64,000 nucleotides of DNA from Aquisphaera giovannonii (GTDB lineage: Bacteria; Planctomycetota; Planctomycetia; Isosphaerales; Isosphaeraceae): the NCBI RefSeq assembly GCF_008087625.1, contig NZ_CP042997.1:6572001-6636000 (forward strand), in the 5' to 3' direction. The position numbers and the translations under genes are program-made. This document shows, one piece after another, positions 18,201-26,639 of the stretch (its first letter is position 1; every line of letters begins with the position of its first letter). Under the pieces are notes generated by a model, which saw nothing but the letters and a program-made list of their open reading frames with translations, was not told the origin of the DNA and did not search any database.

Positions 18201-19537
18201 ATGGAGGCGCGCCCATCCGGCTGGAGCTCGGGCGAGAACCTGGCCGGGTGGGAGCCGATGATCTCCGCCTTGTCGCGGCAGCGGAGCATCCGGACGGCGG
18301 CCTCGTTGCAGTCGATGACGCCCTCTTCCTCCCCGAACAGGAGGTGGGCGTCGGACGACTTCTCGAAGAGCACGCGGAAGGTATCCTCGGTCCGCTTGCG
18401 CTCGGTGACGTCGTCGGCGGCGCCCAGGATTTGTAAGGGGCGGCCGGCGTCGTCGCGGAGGAAGACCATCTCGCGGGCCCGGAGCCAGCGCCAGGAGCCG
18501 TCGGGACGACGCATGCGGAACTCCGCCTCGGCCACCTCCCCGTCGCGCAGGGCGCCGAAGCGGCCGCCTTCCTCGCCGATGGCCAGGCGGGCGGCGTCGT
18601 CCGGATGGACCAGGCCGTCGAGCTCGCCCCCGGACATGGAGCGGACCTGTTCCGGAGTGTAGCCGAGCACCTGGGTGACCTGCCCGTTGGTCCAGACGTT
18701 TCGCCGGGCGCGGAGGTCATACAGGTAGAGTATCGAGGGTATGGCCTCCGCGAGGCCCTCCACGAACCGGTGGCGCTCGAGGGCCTCCCCCTCGGCCCTC
18801 CTCCGCTCGGCGACCTCGGCCTGCAGGGCGGCATTGGTCCGCTCCAGCTCGGCGGTCCTCACCTCGACCAGCCGCCCCACCCTCGCCCGGATGGCCTCCG
18901 ACTCGGCCTGGCGGAAGGAGACCTCGGCCAGTTCGCGGCGGGATTGCACGCAGCCGAAGATCAGGACGACGTCCTCGAAGAGGATCCACGCGGTGTGCTC
19001 CGCCCATCGCCACGACGCCGCCCCCGGGTCGCCGAAGATCGAGGCCGGCCAGTAACGGCCGCGCCAGTAATGGTCCACGACCACGACGACGGTGGCGGTC
19101 GCCAGCACGCGCCAGTCGCGGTAGAGGGCCAGGAAGGCCAGCGAGACGAGGACGTGGAAGTGGGCCTCGATACGCCCGCCGGCGAGATGGATCAGCATCG
19201 CGCCCATGAGCATCTGGGCCAGGGCGACGGCCTGCCGCGTCGACGCGCGACCCGGGCGACGCAGGGCGAGGGCCACGGGGAGGCTGACGATGACGCCGCC
19301 GCCGAAGGCCGCGGCCCAGAGGTGGACGTGAATCCGCGAGACGTCCCCGAACCAGGTGTACGGGGACAGCCAGAGTGCGGCCGCGATCGCCGCCAGCCAC
19401 TGGTACATCAGGAGGGCGGCGAACAGGCGGTCGGACCGCCGGTAGCCGTCCCGCAGGTGGCCGTCCAGGAGCGCGACCCCCCTCGCCCGAGCCTCCGGGC
19501 CGGCCGACGTCACCGAAGGCTCTTTCGGGTCAATCAC
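15296..19537 (-). CDS. hybrid sensor histidine kinase with histidine-rich membrane sensor, four PAS, two REC and HPt
   Basis: A 1413-residue BarA-like phosphorelay protein. Residues ~36-200 form about six membrane helices with conserved-looking histidines (H70, H72, H117, H126, H128, H156, H181), including [12 protein letters not shown] and YRDW. A coiled coil leads to four PAS domains (~255-380, 382-505, 512-635, 640-760). HisKA follows with H786 ([12 protein letters not shown]), HATPase (~885-1000; N box [34 protein letters not shown]), REC1 (D1078), REC2 (D1222) and an HPt domain (H1354 in HSLKG). The start is a GTG at 19537 that overlaps the upstream stop (GTGATTGA); the open frame further upstream is antisense-like and overlaps the upstream gene. 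The output is probably the diguanylate cyclase encoded next. The signal sensed is unknown. Confidence 0.92.
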   Translation of the reverse strand: MIDPKEPSVTSAGPEARARGVALLDGHLRDGYRRSDRLFAALLMYQWLAAIAAALWLSPYTWFGDVSRIHVHLWAAAFGGGVIVSLPVALALRRPGRASTRQAVALAQMLMGAMLIHLAGGRIEAHFHVLVSLAFLALYRDWRVLATATVVVVVDHYWRGRYWPASIFGDPGAASWRWAEHTAWILFEDVVLIFGCVQSRRELAEVSFRQAESEAIRARVGRLVEVRTAELERTNAALQAEVAERRRAEGEALERHRFVEGLAEAIPSILYLYDLRARRNVWTNGQVTQVLGYTPEQVRSMSGGELDGLVHPDDAARLAIGEEGGRFGALRDGEVAEAEFRMRRPDGSWRWLRAREMVFLRDDAGRPLQILGAADDVTERKRTEDTFRVLFEKSSDAHLLFGEEEGVIDCNEAAVRMLRCRDKAEIIGSHPARFSPELQPDGRASMEKCREMDSRARREGSHRFDWWHLRADGEAFPCEVTLTPVEVAGRAVLLVVWHDLTDRLRAGEALRLSEERFRGAFDAAAVGMALVSPEGRWLGVNRTLCEIIGYSEAELLATDFQALTHPDDLDADLAQVGRALAGEIGSYSLQKRYRHKEGRTVWVVLSVSLVRDAGGRPLHFVSMIEDVTPRRRAEEALRESERRFRELADNAPVVILMGDRAAGFTFVNQTGLDFLGLSEGTPVGRALDGRIHPDDRPRLEEDHGRVISQRTPLEAEYRLRHADGGFRWLAFRSIPRLLDDGTTIGYLTCCVDVTARKEAEASLLRAKEEAEAAARAKGEFLANMSHEIRTPMNGILGMTELALATELTPRQREYLMLARSSAESLLTIIDDILDFSKIEAGKLTLDPAPFALREALEEALRVMALRAHAKGIELACRIDPEVPDSLVGDAGRLRQVLINLVGNAVKFTERGEVVLRAGLEEAGDEDVTVRFDVSDTGIGIPPEKVGAIFAPFEQADGSTTRRFGGTGLGLTISANLVAMMGGTLRVESEPGRGSTFHFTSRLGRQPEASGAPAAPRPTTLEGRKVLVVDDNATNRMILEELMGRWGVRIASADRGHAGLAALRAAADRGEPFDAALIDGMMPEMDGLDLAARIRADGSIADTPLLLLTSAGRPDDDRHRTLGVSAFLVKPVRQSDLMDSLMNALATGPDPDPAPPPAEPGITPTQHPGGPRLRVLLAEDHLVNQKVAVWMLEDLGHDVEVVPDGRMALAALAARTFDVVLMDIQMPEMDGLEAIRAIRDGEKASGRHQHVIALTAHAMEGDLERCAAAGFDGYLAKPVRQAELRMALAGRGADAGPGPRPPGPIVGRLLENCGNDAGFARELADSFLDSAPGCLEALEEAVRSGDAPAAASHAHSLKGISATVGADELAAACLAVEEAGRRGEAAAAAVGLPSVRHGWERARDAFERLQGTGT

Positions 19538-20171
19538 GGCGGCCGGTCCCTGCGGCTTGGGCACGGCACGATGGCTTCGACGGCGATGCCAGCGGGCAGC
19601 CGTAGACTGCGTGCGATGGGGAGGTGGCCCGGCCGGAGCTGACGAAGGCCACGACCGAGTCCAGCCCCTCGTTGCCACCGCGGTGGCCCCGGGACGGCGT
19701 GACCCCGCCGCTGAAGGCCAGCCGGCCTTGCGCGTCGTAGGCGAGGACGCGGCCGGAGGTCTCGACGCCGAATCGCCGGGCCTCCGCCCCATCGAGGTCG
19801 TCCCAGATGCGACACCCCTGGAGGGCGGCCGCCCGCGGGTCGATGCCTCGGCCCGCCTCGCCGAGCAGCGAAGGATGCCTGACCAGGACGAAATCGACGG
19901 CCGGCCGGCCTTCGGCCCGGCCAAGGGCCCCCGTCAGCTCGTCGACGGTCGCCCGGGAGCACGGGCAGAGCGGATGGAGGAAGATGAGGACGTTCGGCCT
20001 CCCCGGGTCGACGCGGATCGCAGTCCCGGCCGGCCAGCGACCCGGCGGCGAGCCCGCGCCTCCCGGCCGGACGGCGTGGGGGTTGAGAGTCATGACGATG
20101 GCACCGCCCGCAACGCCCCAGGCGGAGGCGGCGAGGCCGAGGCGAATCGCGGATAGGCGGTTTAATTGCAT
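19530..20171 (-). CDS. thioredoxin-fold protein with CPC motif (RedB-like)
   Basis: A 213-residue protein with one N-terminal membrane anchor (~residues 8-28) and a thioredoxin-like domain outside the membrane. The redox motif is C69-P-C71 in FLHPLCPCSRATVDEL, a CxC form rather than CxxC. A further Cys lies in ALQGCRIWDD, and FSGGVTPSRGHRGGNEG resembles the cis-Pro region. From memory, planctomycete proteins of this pattern are sometimes labelled RedB; I treat that as a weak name. It is the first gene of the kinase-cyclase operon and overlaps the kinase start by 8 bases, which suggests a redox or metal-linked input to the kinase. The C-terminal ~30 residues are low in structure and may be an artefact of coding overlap. 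Confidence 0.8.
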   Translation of the reverse strand: MQLNRLSAIRLGLAASAWGVAGGAIVMTLNPHAVRPGGAGSPPGRWPAGTAIRVDPGRPNVLIFLHPLCPCSRATVDELTGALGRAEGRPAVDFVLVRHPSLLGEAGRGIDPRAAALQGCRIWDDLDGAEARRFGVETSGRVLAYDAQGRLAFSGGVTPSRGHRGGNEGLDSVVAFVSSGRATSPSHAVYGCPLASPSKPSCRAQAAGTGRRD

Positions 20172-20680
20172 GGTGGCGTGGAAGCCCGGGAGGGGGGCAC
20201 CGCCATTGGCGACGCATGATATCGGGGGCAGCTCCTTCGCCGTCTCCCGACTGCTGCGGAGGTGTCCTCAGCATGAAGTCTAGGACACGGAGCGATCGCG
20301 CCGGGGCTGCCAATCCCGAAAGTGGCGGACCCCGTTTCGCCGCCAGAGTCAGCCTGACCTGGGGCGTCCCTCGACGCCGAGGGACGACGATGCGCGCGAC
20401 TCGCGGACGATCGCTGCCGTGTTCCCCTGCTGTTCCGTGGAACGGCGGGCGGACGACCTCATCGATCCCGGGCGGCGTCCCGTCCCGCTCGTCCCGGCGG
20501 TCACGCGCGCCCGGTGGCTCGGCGGCATTTCGCATGCGGCGTCGGATCGCGATCCGATGGAGCTCCCGTCTACCTCCCGGTGAATCCCGGGGGGCGCGGT
20601 AGATCCGTTCGAACTGGAGCATGATGGACCGGGGCGGTCGTTCGCGAGTGACGGGCCACGCTCGTGACGGTCATCGCGAC
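20172..20680. other. intergenic region with no credible gene
   Basis: 509 bases between two minus-strand genes. Open frames here show no domain, no ribosome site and shadow-like composition. It should contain the promoter of the thioredoxin-like/kinase/cyclase operon near its left end, but no clear hexamers are seen. Confidence 0.5.
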
Positions 20681-21709
20681 CTACCGCTTCTTCCCGGGTT
20701 GGGGCATCTGCAAGGAAGTGCATCCATCTAGGGGTGGCGACGAATGGCGAGTTACCGGCCCGTCCGGTCGGCGGACCGCGGCCCGAGCTGCCGCCTCGAT
20801 GTCCCGGGCCGCCCTCAATTGGCCGCGGATGAGGGAATGGACGATCCGGCGATGAGGGCGCGCCAGCCGCAGGGCGGCGAGCCATCGGAGGCGTGCAAGG
20901 AGCCTGAAATCGAGCCCTTCGGGGGGCCACAGACCGTGGATGTGGAGCATCAGGGTCCGGGAGTAGCCGTTCCCTTCCGCGAGCCGGCACATGTACTCTT
21001 CGGTGAGACGCCCGGCGGGGATCAGGTGCGTGAGTCGGAGTTCGGGGAAGACCCCGGTGCCGAGTCCCATGGAATAACACTTCATTCCGATGTCGATGTC
21101 GCCGCAACCCATCAGCTCATCGCCGACCCGATCCAGGGATCGGTGCAGAGGCTCGGATTCCACGGCCTCCAAGTAGGCCAGAGCGACGGACCGCCGCACG
21201 CACATACCCGCCCCGTAAGGCGTGGCCGCCTCGACGTCGAAGACGTTCGTCCAGGCTTCGTGTTCGGGGACGCGAATGGCGAGGTGTCGGACATACCGCC
21301 GGCACCAGGGCGGCACCTCGGCTTCGTATTCCGGATCGACGCGGCCGCTCCAGGCCCCGATTTGCGGCCATCGCGCGGCGATGCGCGACGCCTCCTCGAG
21401 ATAATTCGGATCCAGGACATTGTCGTCGTCCACGAACACCAGGATGTCGCCGCGAGACTCCGAGATGGCCCGGAGCCTGGCGTTGGTCAGGCCGAGCCGG
21501 CCCTCCTCGATGCCCCTCGCGGCCGGGTGCCAGGACAGGTCCACTTCCTCGAGGATCGGCCGGGCGGAATGATTGTCGACGACGAGGAGTTCCCAACGGT
21601 CGCGTGGGAGCGTCTGCTCGCGGATGGAATCGACGACGCGTCGCAGCCAGTCCGGCCTGGCATTGTGAGTACAGATCACGACCGTCATTCGGCACGCGAG
21701 AGAAATCAT
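20681..21709 (-). CDS. family 2 glycosyltransferase
   Basis: A 342-residue GT-A fold glycosyltransferase. The N-terminal strand is MTVVICTHNARPDWLRRVV, followed by LLVVDNHS and the DxD-type metal/nucleotide-sugar motif VFVDDDNVLDP. The segment LTNARLRAISESRGDILVF is standard for GT2. CGDIDIGMKCYSMG is the likely acceptor/catalytic region. No membrane segments are seen, so it acts at the cytoplasmic face. The ATG at 21709 has GGAAA just upstream; a second in-frame ATG at 21688 has no ribosome site. It lies at the edge of the glycan locus but is separated from the exporter operon by another gene on the plus strand. Sugar donor not predictable. Confidence 0.88.
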   Translation of the reverse strand: MISLACRMTVVICTHNARPDWLRRVVDSIREQTLPRDRWELLVVDNHSARPILEEVDLSWHPAARGIEEGRLGLTNARLRAISESRGDILVFVDDDNVLDPNYLEEASRIAARWPQIGAWSGRVDPEYEAEVPPWCRRYVRHLAIRVPEHEAWTNVFDVEAATPYGAGMCVRRSVALAYLEAVESEPLHRSLDRVGDELMGCGDIDIGMKCYSMGLGTGVFPELRLTHLIPAGRLTEEYMCRLAEGNGYSRTLMLHIHGLWPPEGLDFRLLARLRWLAALRLARPHRRIVHSLIRGQLRAARDIEAAARAAVRRPDGPVTRHSSPPLDGCTSLQMPQPGKKR

Positions 21710-22532
21710 GATTTCCAGGTTCGGACCCAGGAGCGGCTCCCACGCCGGAGGGAGCCGACACGCGGCGAGTCCCCCGTAAGGCCGAGCTCCCGTTCACGAA
21801 GCGCCCGGCATTCCGAGGTGCCAACCCATCTGCGATCGCAATTAGCAAAAACTATTCCACACGGAATCGCCGCTTCCGCGGTATCGCGACGTCGGCTTCC
21901 CTCCGTCGGGTAGCGAGCCGAGCCCGTACATGATGGCTGTGTGCGGCCGCGACGGTGCCCGCCGGAACGTCGATGAAAATCACGCTCCTCGACGAATGGC
22001 TCGCGAGCCATAACGCCTGCGGAGACCAATCCGACGAGTCGATGATTTCCGGGTCCTCAAAGACCCCGCACGTCTTCACATCCGCCATGCTGCGGGTGAG
22101 GCCTGGGCGAGGGGCGTCGATTCTCCCGCCGCATATCGGCTCACTCCGGCGGATACCGAGTCCCAACCAAAAATCAACGTAGCATTGAAATCCATTGGAT
22201 TAAACTCTAATTTTCTTTAAAAGATTTTCATGTTTGGAGGCTGCATCCGCAGCAAGTATCCGGTTGATTGTACTGCGTCCGTCCGAGATTGTGGGCGAAT
22301 TCTTTCGTTTACCGGAAAGTGTTCGGTCATTACACTGGCCTCGAAGGGATTCTCATTGCCGGGCGGCGTCGCCGGGGTTTTTCGATAGCAACCCGCTCGC
22401 CCGCCCGTGCGTCCCATCGTCCGATGCGCCTCGGGATCGGCCCTCCGCCAGGGTGCGAGACTTCGCGGAGCGGAGTCGACGCCTTGGGGGGCGGGCCTTC
22501 GCGGCGTGCTTTGGAGTGGAACGGCCAGGTCC
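21710..22532. other. long intergenic region with a low-GC patch
   Basis: 823 bases between divergent genes. A minus-strand frame at 21852-22166 (104 codons) has no recognisable domain and I do not call it. At about 22165-22265 the composition drops to AT-rich (runs such as TTTTCTTTAAAAGATTTTCATG), very unlike the rest of the window. This patch may hold promoters for the flanking glycosyltransferases or be a scar of transferred DNA; no clean -35/-10 pair could be assigned. Confidence 0.45.
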
Positions 22533-23495
22533 ATGGTCTGCGTCAGTTGTATCGTCATCTTCTATCAGGCCGGGAAGTACCTGCGCGAGGCGATCGCGAG
22601 CGTCTTCGCCCAGCGATACGAGAGCTGGGAGTTGATCCTCGTCGATGACGGGTCCACGGACGTCGGCACCGCCCTGGCCCTCGCCTGCGCGGCGGAGCAT
22701 CCGGACCGCGTCCGCTACGTGCAGCATGAGGGCCACGCGAACCGCGGGATGAGCGCCTCGCGGAATGCGGGCGTTGCGGCCTCTCGGGGCGAATTCGTGG
22801 CGTTCCTGGACGCGGACGACGTGTGGCTGCCGGAGAAGCTCGCGAGCCAGGTCGAGATCCTTCGCGACAGGCCCGAAGCGATGATGGTCTACGACGCGGC
22901 GAGATATTGGTACCCGCGGCCCGGGGCGACGGTTGAAGGGGAGTATGGGCGCCTGCGGCGACTCGGATTCCCGCCCGGGACCCTGGTCCATCCTCCGGAT
23001 CTGGTCCCCCTGTTCCTCGGCGACGAGTCGGAGACCCCGGGCACGTGCAGCGTGCTCCTGCGGAGGTCGGCCTTCGACCGGATCGGAGGCTTCGTCGAGT
23101 CCTTCCGCGGAATGTACGAGGACCAGGCTTTCTTCTACAAGTTGTGCCTGGAGCTGCCGGTCTACCTGTCCGGCGAAGTGACTTCCCTCTACCGCCAGCA
23201 TCCCGATTCGGCCTGCCACGTGGCGGTCCGCGAGAATGTTTACGACCCCCATGGGAGGAGCCTGTCGCAGGATGTGTTCCTGGATTGGCTCGCGGCTTAC
23301 GTCGCGGATCGACTCCGTTCGCGGGACGCCCCCGCGAGGCACCTCCCCGACGCGGTGAAGGATGAACTGCTCTGTCGCCTGGGGTTCGCCCCGTTCCACC
23401 GGTTTCGGAGGCTGCTCCGGAAGGCCGCGAGGCGCGCCCCCTTGTGGCGTCGGATCCGCGCCCGCCTCTCGCGGTTCCGGGACAAGGTCGTTTAG
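22533..23495 (+). CDS. family 2 glycosyltransferase
   Basis: A 320-residue GT2 enzyme with the N-terminal fold SCIVIFYQAGKYLREAI, nucleotide-binding LILVDDGSTD, NRGMSASRNAGV and the DxD-type motif FLDADDVWLPEKL. The C-terminal half includes MYEDQAFFYKLCLELPVYLS, in which the E-D pair is the usual catalytic base region. It closely resembles the minus-strand glycosyltransferase at 26640-27671 (shared order of VDDGSTD, NRGMSASRN, LDADDVWLP, YEDQAF and LYRQH), so the two are paralogues. The start at 22533 is chosen because the fold starts right there; an open frame continues 42 codons upstream with Arg-rich sequence. Its 3' end overlaps the convergent neighbour by four bases. Confidence 0.9.
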   Translation: MVCVSCIVIFYQAGKYLREAIASVFAQRYESWELILVDDGSTDVGTALALACAAEHPDRVRYVQHEGHANRGMSASRNAGVAASRGEFVAFLDADDVWLPEKLASQVEILRDRPEAMMVYDAARYWYPRPGATVEGEYGRLRRLGFPPGTLVHPPDLVPLFLGDESETPGTCSVLLRRSAFDRIGGFVESFRGMYEDQAFFYKLCLELPVYLSGEVTSLYRQHPDSACHVAVRENVYDPHGRSLSQDVFLDWLAAYVADRLRSRDAPARHLPDAVKDELLCRLGFAPFHRFRRLLRKAARRAPLWRRIRARLSRFRDKVV

Positions 23496-24673
23496 AAGTC
23501 CTTCGCCCCGGGAGGGCCCATCGCGTCGACCGCCGGAGGTAGTCCGTCCCGGTGGGGCCCCCGCCGCGACGGCGATAGGGCCCATTCCCGGAACCGGGGA
23601 GAGGCCACGAGGAACCCTTCTTCCAGCAGCCTGCCCGTGCCGGCGTCGCGGCGGGCCGTCGGCAAGCGGAGCGAGAGGTCGGGCCGCGGCGCCAGGACCA
23701 TCCAGTAGGCGCGGTACTCGTCGCTCGTCACCCGTCCATACCTGCCCGTCGCGGCCGCCTCGCGGACCTTCTCGTAGAACGCGCCGGTGAACGGGTAGTG
23801 CCTCAGGACGCACGTGAAGTCCGCGACCAGCGCGTTCACGGCGTGGTGCCAACCCTGGAAGAGGCGGAGGCCGTCGCCCACGCGGACGAGGGCCGCCTTC
23901 GTCAATCCATTCTCCGTGCCGAATACGAGTCGGCGGATGCCCCCGGAGTGCATCTTCACGGCCTCGTAAGACAGCCGAGACCACTCATAATCGGTGGCGA
24001 CGATCCCGGACAGGTCATAGCAGGGGTACGCGGACTCCAGGGGGATCGTCGGGTCGTCGCCGGCCCCGGACAGGGGGCCTTCGGGGAAGAAGTCCAGCAT
24101 CTGGGCCACGACCGCGGTGAAGCCCCCTCCCGAGAGATACCGGAGGAGCTCGTCCAGGGCCACGCGGTCGGAGTACGGGTAGTCGAAGAGCTCGTCGATG
24201 TCGCAGCAGAGGTTCCACCTGCCCTCCGAAAACCGCCGGGCCAGGTAGGCCTTCATGGCGTTCTCGTAGCGGGAGTACGGCAGGAGGCAACGGAGCACCG
24301 TCACCCGTTCGTGCCGGCACGCGGCGGGGACGGTGCCGTCGGTCGAACCGTTGTCGAGGAAGACGATGTGCTTGACGCCCAGGCCGATGTGGTGCCGGAC
24401 GAACTGGTCGACGTAACGCTCGCCGTTCCGCATCACGCAGATGGCGATGAGCTCGTCCTGCCCGCAAGGGATATCCGTCGGCCCGTGAACGAGGCGGACC
24501 TCGGCCGCGACCCGCGCCGGCCGGATCCGACCGTCGAGCATCAGGCCCTCGAGTCGGCGCGGGGCTCGGGCGACACCGCGACACGCCGCTCGGAGCCATC
24601 GAAAGGGGCGCCGGCCGACCCGCCGCAACCAGGCGGGCAAGGGCCGCCCGCGACCTCCGGACTTCGTCGACAT
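23492..24673 (-). CDS. glycosyltransferase, Glyco_tranf_2_4 (GT92-like) type
   Basis: A 393-residue protein. After a basic N-terminal ~75 residues comes the catalytic domain, with ELIAICVMRNGERYVDQFV, HHIGLGVKHIVFLDNGSTDG and CCDIDELFDYPY (the DxD motif), the order seen in the Glyco_tranf_2_4/GT92 group. FQGWHHAVNALVADF and HYPFTGAFYEK follow; the latter resembles the conserved HYxxR/K-type region of these enzymes. The chosen ATG (24673) has GGAG 10 bases upstream; another in-frame ATG lies at 24688. It is the last gene of the exporter operon, 38 bases after the deacetylase gene. Donor and acceptor unknown. Confidence 0.82.
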   Translation of the reverse strand: MSTKSGGRGRPLPAWLRRVGRRPFRWLRAACRGVARAPRRLEGLMLDGRIRPARVAAEVRLVHGPTDIPCGQDELIAICVMRNGERYVDQFVRHHIGLGVKHIVFLDNGSTDGTVPAACRHERVTVLRCLLPYSRYENAMKAYLARRFSEGRWNLCCDIDELFDYPYSDRVALDELLRYLSGGGFTAVVAQMLDFFPEGPLSGAGDDPTIPLESAYPCYDLSGIVATDYEWSRLSYEAVKMHSGGIRRLVFGTENGLTKAALVRVGDGLRLFQGWHHAVNALVADFTCVLRHYPFTGAFYEKVREAAATGRYGRVTSDEYRAYWMVLAPRPDLSLRLPTARRDAGTGRLLEEGFLVASPRFREWALSPSRRGPHRDGLPPAVDAMGPPGAKDF

Positions 24674-24710
24674 CGAGAGACGCTCCATGCCCGACCGAGG
24701 ACGGGGCACC

Positions 24711-25736
24711 TCAGGCGGAAAACCAGCGTCGTACCCTGGCGGCGAATTCGTCCCCGCCCCAATTCCCCACCCAGAACCTCGGCAGCTCCCATGGGCGACC
24801 GGGCCGGCGTACCGGCTCCTCCCGGGTCGTACAGGCCGCGACGAACCCCGCATCGCGGACCTCCGCGACCGTCTCCGGCGAGAGTGCGCCGTATGGGTAG
24901 GAAAAGTGTTCCACCCGGCGACCGAGGATCTCCTCGAGGATCGTCTTTCCGGATCGAATCTCCTCCCTCTGCCGGTCCACGCCGAGGGAAGGGAGGAGCG
25001 GATGGGAACGCGTATGGGCCCCGATCTCGACGAGTCCCCCCTCCCCGAGCCCGACCAGCTCATCGGGCGACAGCGGCCGATAGTCGGGGCGGGTCAGGGG
25101 CGGGGCCCCGGCCCACGCGCGGAGCCGGCCCATGACCCGCCGGAGCGTTCGAGGGGGCATGGGCTGGAGCAGCCGGTAGAGATCGCGATACAGGGCGTGG
25201 CGGGGGCTCGGGGTCGCGTCGTCGGCGAAGCTCCAGCCTCGAACCCGCTCGAAGTCGTCCGCATCGAATGCCGCGGACGCGCCCAGCTCGGCCTGATAAG
25301 TCCCCCCGTCGAGGTCCAGGGCGAGGGACGGGGGGAGCCTGCCGGGGCGGAGCAGCATCCCCTCCAGCTCGTCCCACCAGAATTCGCCGGTGACGCCGAC
25401 ATGGCCGCCTATGATGAACGCGGTGGCGGGCACGTCCAATCGCTCGAGCTGGGGCCGAGCCCGCAGGAGATTGTCCGCGTACCCGTCGTCGAAAGTCACG
25501 GCCACGGAGCCGCGAGGGCGCGGCCGGGCGGCGAACAGGCGGCGCAAAGGGACGGGGCTCGCGTGGCGCCTGAGCACCTCCATCTGCTCGGCGAAGTTGC
25601 GGGGAGACACCGCGAGCCCGAACGGGTCGGAGGCCAGCTCGGCGACGCGATGGTACAGCAGGATCAGCGACTCGGGGAAGACCCGCCGCCGCAGCCAGGT
25701 GCGGGCGCGTCCGAGGGGTGAGGATGGCCGCGTCAC
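24711..25736 (-). CDS. polysaccharide deacetylase family protein
   Basis: A 341-residue carbohydrate esterase 4 (NodB) type protein. Metal and catalytic motifs are visible: TFDDGYADN (motif 1, catalytic Asp), EIGAHTRSHPLL (motif 2, HxxxH zinc ligands) and FSYPYG (motif 3). The insert between motif 1 and motif 2 is long (over 100 residues, including GEFWWDELEGMLL), as in the longer two-part deacetylases. It probably removes acetyl groups from a surface glycan built by neighbouring transferases. The start is a GTG (25736) overlapping the methyltransferase stop as GTGA, so the genes are translationally coupled. No clear signal peptide, so action on a cytoplasmic lipid-linked intermediate is possible. 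Confidence 0.9.
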   Translation of the reverse strand: MTRPSSPLGRARTWLRRRVFPESLILLYHRVAELASDPFGLAVSPRNFAEQMEVLRRHASPVPLRRLFAARPRPRGSVAVTFDDGYADNLLRARPQLERLDVPATAFIIGGHVGVTGEFWWDELEGMLLRPGRLPPSLALDLDGGTYQAELGASAAFDADDFERVRGWSFADDATPSPRHALYRDLYRLLQPMPPRTLRRVMGRLRAWAGAPPLTRPDYRPLSPDELVGLGEGGLVEIGAHTRSHPLLPSLGVDRQREEIRSGKTILEEILGRRVEHFSYPYGALSPETVAEVRDAGFVAACTTREEPVRRPGRPWELPRFWVGNWGGDEFAARVRRWFSA

Positions 25737-26458
25737 GGGGCCGCTCCCCCGCCCTTCACGGCGCGGACGGCGACGATGACCTGGTACTCGGGATCCCGAC
25801 GATCGAGGTCGGACCGCCGGACATCCTCGCACGCGAGCCCATAGAGGAAGGCGCAGGCGGCCATGACATTCCCGTGGCCTTCGACCGCGACGTTCCCCGG
25901 CCCGAAGGTTTCCCCGAACAGCCTGGCGGCCGAGTCCGTCGTGAAGCTCCAGTGCCAGGAGCCCGGCCACTCGCCGCGGTTGATTCGCGTGACGCCCGGG
26001 ACGGTGAGGAGGAGGGTCCCGCCGGGACGGAGGATCCGATGGAGGGTACCGCTCGCCGCCCGCACGTCGTAGATGAACTGGAGGGTCTGGGTCAGGATGA
26101 TGCAGTCGAACGCCTCCGACGGCAGGTGGCCGGCATTCGTCAGGTCGGCCACGAAGGTCGCGAGGGGGTTCCCTTCCTCGAGGTGGAGGACGTCGCTGCG
26201 GTCCACTCGCCCCCCGCCGAATCGCCTCGTGTACGCGTCGTCGCCGACTTCCAGGACGCGGCCCTTCACGTCGCTCGAGCAGCGTCTCAGGAACCCCTCG
26301 ATGTAGAACCGATCGATCGGTGTGCCCCGGTCGAACCCCCACTCGCGGCTGACCGGGGCCGGGCCGAGCGCGAGGCGGAGGGCGAGGGCCCTGCGGGATC
26401 GCCGACGGCCCCAAAGTCTCCAGGAAGATTGAAGCACTTTCAGGGCACCCTCCGTCAT
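25733..26458 (-). CDS. class I SAM-dependent methyltransferase
   Basis: A 241-residue methyltransferase. Motif I reads GRVLEVGDDAYTRRFG, the acidic post-I region DVLHLEEGNP, and the later strands FDCIILTQTLQFIYDV and RILRPGGTLLLTVPGVTR match the Methyltransf_11 pattern. Placed inside the glycan export operon, it probably methylates a sugar of the polymer (as terminal methylation does in some Wzm/Wzt systems) or a sugar precursor; this is inference. Start ATG at 26458, preceded by GGGGGG. The stop overlaps the start of the deacetylase gene. Confidence 0.88.
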   Translation of the reverse strand: MTEGALKVLQSSWRLWGRRRSRRALALRLALGPAPVSREWGFDRGTPIDRFYIEGFLRRCSSDVKGRVLEVGDDAYTRRFGGGRVDRSDVLHLEEGNPLATFVADLTNAGHLPSEAFDCIILTQTLQFIYDVRAASGTLHRILRPGGTLLLTVPGVTRINRGEWPGSWHWSFTTDSAARLFGETFGPGNVAVEGHGNVMAACAFLYGLACEDVRRSDLDRRDPEYQVIVAVRAVKGGGAAP

Positions 26459-26639
26459 GATTGGCCCCCCGATGCCGTCCGCACGGTTCCTGCCGTCGCA
26501 TCGCCTCCCCGGGGATATCGCACACCGCCGCGTCGACCGGATCTCCGCTTCGGCCTGCCGCTCGCGAACGAGCTCGCGAGTCGGGACGTCGTCGGCCGTC
26601 GCAAGCCCGTTTCCGAGGCCGAGCCGACCGGCGACGGGC

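Noticed and set aside
15350-18436. 1028-codon plus-strand frame opposite the hybrid kinase
   Set aside because: Shadow of the PAS/HisKA/REC coding sequence.
21852-22166. 104-codon minus-strand frame in the long intergenic region
   Set aside because: No domain, no ribosome site and no support from neighbours; left uncalled.
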